From assembly GCA_016219455.1 (NCBI GenBank), contig JACRMZ010000097.1:1-17664 (forward strand): DNA of 17,664 nucleotides, written 5' to 3'. Positions 13,572 through 17,664 of this stretch are shown here, piece after piece. Both the position numbers and the translations under genes were made by a program. The first letter of the stretch is position 1. Every line of letters starts with the position of its first letter. This stretch comes from Candidatus Aenigmatarchaeota archaeon. Its GTDB lineage: Archaea > Aenigmatarchaeota > Aenigmatarchaeia > PWEA01 > JACRMZ01. The notes under the pieces are model-generated. The model saw only the letters and a list, made by a program, of their open reading frames with translations, made no database searches and was not told the DNA's origin.

Positions 13572-13617
13572 TGGACCTGGCTTCGCTACCTCGGCATGTT
13601 AACTAATTATAATGGTA

Positions 13618-13625
13618 GCTTAAAT
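13618..13625 (-). promoter_or_regulatory. TATA-like box for tRNA-Ser(UGA)
   Basis: ATTTAAGC on the minus strand is centred 27 nt before the tRNA 5' end. Confidence 0.5.
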
Positions 13626-13697
13626 GGGTTTCGCGCTAAAGAGGCCAATATTTCGCTATCTCTTCACCCACGGGGCAAATCTAGTGATGGCTGAAGC

Positions 13698-13724
13698 AAA
13701 AAATAAATGCGGGCCCTTCGGCCC
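13698..13724 (-). terminator. G+C-rich hairpin with T-tract after the TraB/TIKI-like gene
   Basis: On the minus strand, GGGCC-GAAG-GGCCC is followed by GCATTTATTTTTT, starting about 10 bases after the stop codon. A hairpin is not required for archaeal termination, but the T-tract is. It separates this gene from the tRNA-Ser promoter. Confidence 0.5.
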
Positions 13725-13733
13725 CAAAAAGGC

Positions 13734-14447
13734 TTAGTATTTGAAAGCTTCTACCCACTTCTCGTCCTTTTCCTTGAAACCAAGCTCTTTGGTTATGTAC
13801 TCTTCTATCCCAGTCATGTGGGCAGCGCCGTAGAACACTGCAACTTCATTTGCTTCCTTGGAATCGAAGATGCTTTTAAGCCTCTGGTTGACAACTTCGT
13901 TCCTTCCCTTTGCAATGTACATGTCTTCCATTGGCAACGGGCCGTCGCCTGTTACTGTTCGTGCGATCATCTCCCTCTGGCTCATGGATTTCTGGGCTTT
14001 CATCTGCTCAGCCATCTTTGCGTTGTCTTGGGAAAACATTGTCCCTATGAGCTTCTGTAATTGCTCCGGGTTCAATGAGTTCTGTATCATCTCATCCATC
14101 GAGACATCACACGGCTCCCAGTTGTCCCCTAAGTTGAAGTAATCGATTTCTTTTGTCTGGTACTTCAGGCCTCCAGTCATCATTGACATGAACCACGCCA
14201 TGCCTTCGTTCATGATATTTCCAAACATATCACGCTGGCCTTTTCCGCGCGCGTCTTTGCTCCCGACTCCCTCATAAAGGACTTTCTCCTTCGAATCGGA
14301 GTAACTCTTTATCTCATTAAAGAACTCGCTCTCGCCAACGTGAACGCAGCTCACGAGGCTTATCTCGTTTCCCTTCTCGTCAGCGTACGTCTTTATCGCC
14401 GCTTCAAGAGACTTCTTTCCCTCATCTAACCGTAGGAACTTTGACAT
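13734..14447 (-). CDS. TraB/GumN/TIKI-like protein
   Basis: 237 residues from the ATG at 14447, which follows GGGTGAT; the longer frame begins with TTG at 14471 and lies too close to the TATA box. SCVHVGESEFF at 33-43 carries His36 of the GxxH-like motif. KVLYEGVGS at 55-63 carries Glu59. GRNEVVNQRL at 181-190 matches the conserved Arg-Asn helix, and FYGAAHMTGIEEYI at 205-218 is the second His motif (His210). These are the invariant elements of the TraB/PrgY/GumN/TIKI superfamily, proposed to be metal-dependent peptidases (shown for TIKI). Residues 75-165 form a Met-rich helical insert. There is no signal peptide or membrane segment, so it is probably cytoplasmic. The substrate is unknown. 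Confidence 0.8.
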   Translation of the reverse strand: MSKFLRLDEGKKSLEAAIKTYADEKGNEISLVSCVHVGESEFFNEIKSYSDSKEKVLYEGVGSKDARGKGQRDMFGNIMNEGMAWFMSMMTGGLKYQTKEIDYFNLGDNWEPCDVSMDEMIQNSLNPEQLQKLIGTMFSQDNAKMAEQMKAQKSMSQREMIARTVTGDGPLPMEDMYIAKGRNEVVNQRLKSIFDSKEANEVAVFYGAAHMTGIEEYITKELGFKEKDEKWVEAFKY

Positions 14448-14476
14448 TTCTATCACCCATGACACAATCAAGAGAC

Positions 14477-14490
14477 AATAAATAAAAGCT
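14477..14490 (-). promoter_or_regulatory. TATA-like region for the TraB/TIKI-like gene
   Basis: GCTTTTATTTATTG on the minus strand is centred about 37 nt before the ATG at 14447. It leaves a short leader that includes the GGGTGAT ribosome-binding site. Confidence 0.45.
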
Positions 14491-14516
14491 AAACTAGCGC
14501 GGGGGTTAACTTTTTG

Positions 14517-14681
14517 TTAGAACCTGTGGGCGTCCTCGATGAGCATATCAGGTATTCCATCGATAATCGAGTACTTCAAACGGCAGTTGTGGCAAAATAT
14601 GGCATCCTGCTCTTTTTTCAGCTCCAAGTCGCCCTTGCATTTGGGGCACGCAAGAATCTCCATCAACTCGTCAAGGCTCAT
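14517..14681 (-). CDS. Trm112-like/YcaR-family zinc protein
   Basis: 54 residues, opening MSLDELMEILACPKCKGDLE. Cys12-x2-Cys15 and Cys30-x2-Cys33 (FCHNC) form a zinc ribbon, and YSIIDGIPDMLIEDAHRF is the conserved C-terminus of the Trm112/UPF0434 family. In eukaryotes and archaea Trm112 activates methyltransferases that modify tRNA, rRNA and release factors. In bacteria the YcaR form is less understood. The short length and the DGIPDML ending resemble the YcaR form. A TATA box 26 nt upstream implies a leaderless mRNA. No methyltransferase partner is adjacent. Confidence 0.9.
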   Translation of the reverse strand: MSLDELMEILACPKCKGDLELKKEQDAIFCHNCRLKYSIIDGIPDMLIEDAHRF

Positions 14682-14701
14682 AGATGAATCTTAGAGAGAA
14701 A

Positions 14702-14712
14702 GTTTTTATAGC
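14702..14712 (-). promoter_or_regulatory. TATA box for the Trm112-like gene
   Basis: GCTATAAAAAC on the minus strand is centred 26 nt before the ATG at 14681. Confidence 0.6.
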
Positions 14713-14792
14713 CGTTGCTTTTATTGGCGTTTAGTACGTAGAGTGTTTTGGTGGGAGGCTAATTTTTTCTGGTCTTCACTGCCCAAAGCTAT

Positions 14793-14802
14793 CCTTTTAA
14801 AG
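14793..14802 (+). promoter_or_regulatory. TATA-like box for tRNA-Ser(GGA)
   Basis: CCTTTTAAAG is centred about 30 nt before the tRNA 5' end. The rest of 14713-14792 shows nothing I can assign. Confidence 0.5.
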
Positions 14803-14827
14803 ATGGCTCACCAATAGAAAAAAGTTT

Positions 14828-14916
14828 GCTGGGATGGCCAAGCCTGGTCCAAGGCGCCAGACTGGAAATCTGGTGAGCGAAAGCTCGCGGGGGTTCAAAT
14901 CCCTCTCCCAGCGCCA
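14828..14916 (+). tRNA. tRNA-Ser(GGA), intronless
   Basis: GCTGGGA pairs with TCCCAGC; the discriminator G is followed by an encoded CCA. D-arm GCC-AAGCCTGGTCCAA-GGC, anticodon stem CCAGA/TCTGG with loop CTGGAAA (anticodon GGA), variable arm GAGC-GAAA-GCTC, and T-arm GGGGG-TTCAAAT-CCCTC. It is 89 nt with CCA and is the in-window template for reading the three-intron tRNA-Ser(UGA). Confidence 0.97.
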
Positions 14917-14954
14917 TGCAGCCTTTTGCCGCTTTCTAATGGAAATGATTTCGA

Positions 14955-15326
14955 TTACTTTTCCACAAGCTCATAATAATCCAGAATTTTCCCTATGAGG
15001 GAGCCGTACTTTTTGTCAAGCGTGGCGCGCATCTTGTTTCCCATAAGGAGTATCGAATCACCGTCATCGTTGCGGAACTCCCTCTCGCCGTGATGCTCCC
15101 CGAAGGAAAACATCTCATGGAAGCCGTGATCGAATGTGATCATTATCAGCTCACGGTCATTCTCAAAGTCCCTGCTCAGAACGCATTTGAAACCGTCTTT
15201 GTGCTTGTGGATTTCAACAGAACTCTCGCCCCTTATCAGCGTGATGAAATAATCCGATATTTGGTAGCGTTTTGCCTCGCGTTTGTTGGCAAGAAAATCT
15301 TCGTAGGCTTCATCAAACGGGCCCAT
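14955..15326 (-). CDS. Unrecognised 123-residue protein
   Basis: ATG at 15326, 4 bases after the stop of the upstream small gene, so the two form an operon. It opens MGPFDEAYEDFLANKREAKR. The middle part alternates strands (YFITLIRGESSVEIHKH, FKCVLSRDFE, LIMITFDHGFHEMFSFG), and a His-rich stretch includes GEHHGE. A helix closes the protein. The pattern is that of a small alpha+beta domain. It has no membrane segment and only one Cys. I cannot assign a family or function. Confidence 0.7.
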   Translation of the reverse strand: MGPFDEAYEDFLANKREAKRYQISDYFITLIRGESSVEIHKHKDGFKCVLSRDFENDRELIMITFDHGFHEMFSFGEHHGEREFRNDDGDSILLMGNKMRATLDKKYGSLIGKILDYYELVEK

Positions 15327-15330
15327 AAAT

Positions 15331-15696
15331 CTAGAGGGCTTCCTTTTTCTTCCCGTCGTAGTTTGTAGAGATCCCGTTGGAGTTCAAAAAATCCCTCCAT
15401 TGGAACAGCGATTCATATAACGAGTCATTGTACATCCTCTCGCACCCTTGCCCGCAGCCATTGTTTTCGCATTTGCTTTCTTTGTACGAGACTTCTGTAA
15501 ACCCATCACTGTCCAAAGAGTCCGCGTGCAGTTCGAGTTCAACGTCCCTGTATATAGACGAGCCATGTGCCGGGCTGAACCGTTTCTTGTAGTTTATCAT
15601 GCCAGAAAGCTTCGCGTTCGTTATGCCCTTCTTTTTGCACTTCCCGGCAAAGCCCTCTATTCCGTCAGCCATCCCAAAAAACCGTTTTATTCCCAT
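15331..15696 (-). CDS. Unrecognised 121-residue Cys-containing protein
   Basis: I start it at the ATG at 15696 (MGIKRFFGMADGIEGFAGKC), which follows GAGGGTGG, a good ribosome-binding site; an in-frame GTG two codons earlier is inside that site. Cys76, Cys81 and Cys85 in CENNGCGQGC, with Cys20, could bind a metal. The central region (VELELHADSLDSDGFTEVSY) looks beta-rich. First gene of a two-gene operon with the 123-residue protein, divergent from uL3 across a shared promoter. No family recognised. Confidence 0.7.
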   Translation of the reverse strand: MGIKRFFGMADGIEGFAGKCKKKGITNAKLSGMINYKKRFSPAHGSSIYRDVELELHADSLDSDGFTEVSYKESKCENNGCGQGCERMYNDSLYESLFQWRDFLNSNGISTNYDGKKKEAL

Positions 15697-15730
15697 TTCC
15701 ACCCTCTGTAAAGATGTAAGAAAAAGGTGA

Positions 15731-15742
15731 AGTATTTATACT
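15731..15742. promoter_or_regulatory. Near-palindromic TATA element shared by uL3 and the divergent operon
   Basis: AGTATTTATACT reads as AGTATAAATACT on the other strand. Its centre is about 34 nt from the uL3 ATG and about 41 nt from the 121-residue gene's ATG, so one site could direct both transcripts from the 74-base gap. Confidence 0.5.
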
Positions 15743-15770
15743 GGACGATAGGTAATATGCAAGGATAATT

Positions 15771-16724
15771 ATGCCATGGGTACATAAACCGCGTTCGGGG
15801 AGCTTGGGCTACTGGCCCAGGAAACGAGCCAAAAGAATCTTTCCTTCAATTGAAAACTGGCCTGCTTCCAAGGACGCAAAGCCAATCGCCTTTGCCGGAT
15901 ACAAGGCAGGGATGCTGACTGCGATACTGAAGGACAACCGGAAAGGTTCTGTGACACTTGGGCAGAATGTCGCCAAGGCCGTTACAGTAATCGACTGCCC
16001 TCCTATTTTTGTTATTGGCGCTCGCGGGTACAATGACGACCCCGTTACGACAATATTCTGCTCCGAAGACAAAGTTCCCAAGGACCTTAAAGGGAGAGTT
16101 TCAATCGGCAAGAAGGGACTCGATTCCCTTAAGCACGAAAAAATAAAGGAAATCCGCCTGGTCTGCTCGACTCAGCCCCGCGCATCAGGAATTGGAAAAA
16201 AGGAACCGGAAATCTTTGAGATTCCATTGGGCGGAGAAATCGGGAAGCAGCTGACTTATGTGCAGGAAAAGTTGGGCAAGGAGATAACGATAAAAGACAT
16301 CTTCAAGGAAGGGGAGTATATTGACGCCATTGCCGTCACAAAGGGCAAAGGGTTCACAGGAAGCGTCAAGAGGTTCGGAGTCAAGATCCTTACACGGAAG
16401 AAAAAGCGCGGGCACAGGAAAGTCGGCGCCATTGGCTCTGAAGGAATCGGAAGGCTTCTATTCAGCGTCAATTTCCCAGGCCAGCACGGCTACCACAGAC
16501 GCACGGAGTTCAACAAGGCGATTATCAAGATAGGCAATGAGGAAAAGGTGAATCCTAAGGGCGGGTTTGTAAACTACGGCGAAGTGAACTCCGACTACTG
16601 CATAATAGACGGGAGCCTGCCGGGACCCAAGAAGCGTTTGGTAGTCCTAAGGGCTCCGATAAGGACGACGCAGCAATACAGGTATGAATTCAAGAACGTT
16701 GAGTTACTTACACAACAGGCATGA
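15771..16724 (+). CDS. rpl3: Large ribosomal subunit protein uL3
   Basis: 317 residues, near the archaeal length of about 330-340. MPWVHKPRSGSLGYWPRKRA is the archaeal N-terminus. AIAVTKGKGFTGSVKRFGVK (about 185-204), KKRGHRKVGAIGS and GQHGYHRRTEFNKAI are the conserved core, including the loop that reaches the peptidyl transferase centre. uL3 is one of the first proteins to bind the 23S 3' domain. First gene of the uL3-uL4 operon, as in the standard archaeal S10-type cluster. Confidence 0.97.
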   Translation: MPWVHKPRSGSLGYWPRKRAKRIFPSIENWPASKDAKPIAFAGYKAGMLTAILKDNRKGSVTLGQNVAKAVTVIDCPPIFVIGARGYNDDPVTTIFCSEDKVPKDLKGRVSIGKKGLDSLKHEKIKEIRLVCSTQPRASGIGKKEPEIFEIPLGGEIGKQLTYVQEKLGKEITIKDIFKEGEYIDAIAVTKGKGFTGSVKRFGVKILTRKKKRGHRKVGAIGSEGIGRLLFSVNFPGQHGYHRRTEFNKAIIKIGNEEKVNPKGGFVNYGEVNSDYCIIDGSLPGPKKRLVVLRAPIRTTQQYRYEFKNVELLTQQA

Positions 16725-16728
16725 TTTT

Positions 16729-17529
16729 GTGAAAGCAAACATTATTGACATGGCAGGGAAAAATAACGGCACCATAGAGCTCCCTGTAGTTTTCAAAACA
16801 CCTTACAGGCCGGATTTAATACGGAGAGCGGTTCTGGCATTCCAGGCAAATGAACGGCAGGCATACGGCACGGACTGGATGGCCGGCAAGCGGTCCTCGG
16901 CACACTACGAAGGCTCGCGTCACGTTGCACCTGACCAGCTTATGATGAACCGTGAAATGGCAAGGATGGCAAGAATCCACGGGCATGCTCCAGGGCATCT
17001 TAACATGAGAGCGCGTACAGTGCCGCAGGCCGTAAAGGGCCGCAGGGCGCACCCCCCGAAACCTGAGGCAATATGGACCCAGAAGATAAACAGCAAGGAA
17101 AGCAAGTTTGCACTGATGAGCGCGATTGCAGCGACTGCAAACATCGATGCTGTAAAAGAACGGGGCCACATTTTCAAGGAAGTCCCTATCATAGTAGATG
17201 GCATTGAGAAGCTCCAAAAAACGAAGGATATGCTGGCGTTCCTGGAGAAAATCGGGCTTTCCGAAGAAGTTGAAAGGACTTCTGAAAAGAAGATCCGCGC
17301 CGGGAAAGGGAAAATGCGTGGAAGGAAATACAAAACCAAAATCGGTCCGCTTTTCGTTGTGAAAAATACCGAGACCGTTTTGAAAGCGGCCGGAAACATT
17401 TTGGGCGCCCACGTTTCTGACGTTAAGTCGCTCAATGCTGAAATATTGTCACCAGGCGCTCACGGCGCACGATTGACCATCTGGTCAAAGGAAGCCATTG
17501 AAGAATTAAAAAACCACTTTAAGGGATGA
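16729..17529 (+). CDS. rpl4: Large ribosomal subunit protein uL4
   Basis: 266 residues from a GTG at 16729, 4 bases after the uL3 stop. The protein then opens KANIIDMAGKNNGTIELPVV, which matches the usual uL4 N-terminus; an ATG at 16684 would add 15 unrelated residues overlapping uL3. The extended loop at about 50-115 (RHVAPDQLMMNREMARMARI; then RTVPQAVKGRRAHPP) lines the peptide exit tunnel. KMRGRKYKTKIGPLFVV and ILSPGAHGARLTIWSKEAIE are the conserved C-terminal core. The stop overlaps the next ATG. Confidence 0.96.
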   Translation: MKANIIDMAGKNNGTIELPVVFKTPYRPDLIRRAVLAFQANERQAYGTDWMAGKRSSAHYEGSRHVAPDQLMMNREMARMARIHGHAPGHLNMRARTVPQAVKGRRAHPPKPEAIWTQKINSKESKFALMSAIAATANIDAVKERGHIFKEVPIIVDGIEKLQKTKDMLAFLEKIGLSEEVERTSEKKIRAGKGKMRGRKYKTKIGPLFVVKNTETVLKAAGNILGAHVSDVKSLNAEILSPGAHGARLTIWSKEAIEELKNHFKG

Positions 17530-17664
17530 TTGATATGAAAGGCTTGTTTGAACGTAAAAAATGGGGTGCCGCGGAAGCTTTTGAGGATTTTGGCAAGTGC
17601 AATAAACTTTCGAAGGTTTACAAAACTAACGGCGGGTATCTAAAAATGTTCCGTTCACCATCAA
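17526..17664 (+). CDS. Unrecognised protein after uL4 (C-terminus off window)
   Basis: The ATG at 17526 overlaps the uL4 stop as ATGA; a second in-frame ATG at 17535 is possible. The 46 visible residues continue MKGLFERKKWGAAEAFEDFG, then a Lys-rich stretch, and stay open to the edge. In most archaea uL23 follows uL4, but there is no uL23-like start here (typically a P-x-(V/T)-(S/T)-E-K motif within the first residues). Either a lineage-specific gene has been inserted in the operon or uL23 is displaced. Confidence that it is coding is moderate, given the tight coupling. Confidence 0.6.
   Translation, partial: MIDMKGLFERKKWGAAEAFEDFGKCNKLSKVYKTNGGYLKMFRSPS

Larger units (their letters stand above)
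13322..13595 (-). tRNA. tRNA-Ser(UGA) interrupted by three introns
   Basis: Exon parts: acceptor GCCGAGG (13595-13589) pairs with CCTCGGC (13332-13326). The discriminator G and an encoded CCA follow at 13325-13322. D-stem GCG/CGC closes the 13-nt loop AAGCCAGGTCCAA once spliced. The anticodon stem CCGGA/TCCGG closes CTTGAAA, with anticodon UGA at 13531-13529. The long Ser-type variable arm is GAGC-TTTT-GCTC, and the T-arm is GGGGG-TTCAAAT-CCCTC. The spliced product is 89 nt with CCA. Its D-loop length and T-arm match the intact tRNA-Ser(GGA) at 14828. Introns make up 185 of 274 bases. Confidence 0.93.

Noticed and set aside
13310..13600. RNase P RNA or SRP RNA
   Set aside because: The structured, non-coding look first suggested one of these, but neither the conserved P4 words nor the SRP domain IV words are present. 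The region is fully explained by the tRNA exons plus introns.
16816..17435. Long minus-strand frames under uL4
   Set aside because: They are shadows of the uL4 coding sequence on the opposite strand.
1..17664. CRISPR arrays, rRNA genes or insertion sequences
   Set aside because: No spaced direct repeats, rRNA segments, transposase-like proteins or long terminal repeats were seen.

Overview
The window looks archaeal, from a small-genome lineage with roughly balanced base composition. It carries archaeal-type ribosomal proteins (uL16/L10e, eL18, uL13, uS9, uS11, uS4, uS13, uL3, uL4) and archaeal RNA polymerase subunits D and N. Most start codons have a TATA-like box about 25-30 nt upstream, which implies leaderless or short-leader transcripts. 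Two of the three tRNA genes have introns. The tRNA intron load would fit a DPANN-type archaeon such as a Micrarchaeota relative, but that placement is inference.

Layout. Positions 1-533 (-) hold a partial radical SAM enzyme, divergent from uL16 (642-1196, +). A 557-residue unknown protein (1245-2918, +) converges on a rhomboid protease and a signal-peptide surface protein (2899-4899, -). Next is the eL18-uL13-uS9-RpoN operon (5114-6494, -), divergent from a NapA/Kef-type antiporter plus a small partner (6559-8222, +). Then come a YggU-like and a nucleoside deoxyribosyltransferase-like gene (8215-8807, -), an A+T-rich HNH nuclease (8862-9356, -), intron-bearing tRNA-Leu(UAA) (-), an unknown membrane-like protein (-) and the uS13-uS4-uS11-RpoD operon (10326-12488, -). 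The right part has a lipoprotein (-), tRNA-Ser(UGA) with three introns (13322-13595, -), a TraB/TIKI-like protein (-), a Trm112-like protein (-), intronless tRNA-Ser(GGA) (+), two small unknown genes (-), and the start of the uL3-uL4 operon (+). That operon continues off the window into a protein that does not look like uL23.

The standout is tRNA-Ser(UGA). It is cut by a D-loop intron (28 nt), an anticodon-loop intron (84 nt) and a T-loop intron (73 nt). The D- and T-loop introns each have textbook 3-nt bulge / 4-bp helix / 3-nt bulge splice motifs. The intact tRNA-Ser(GGA) about 1.2 kb away serves as a template: removing the predicted introns gives the same D-loop length and an identical T-arm. 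About two thirds of the gene is intron. Also notable are a 12-bp inverted repeat flush against the encoded CCA of tRNA-Leu, beside a foreign-looking HNH gene, and the ancestral S13-S4-S11-RpoD-L18e-L13-S9-RpoN cluster split by a 3.8-kb block.
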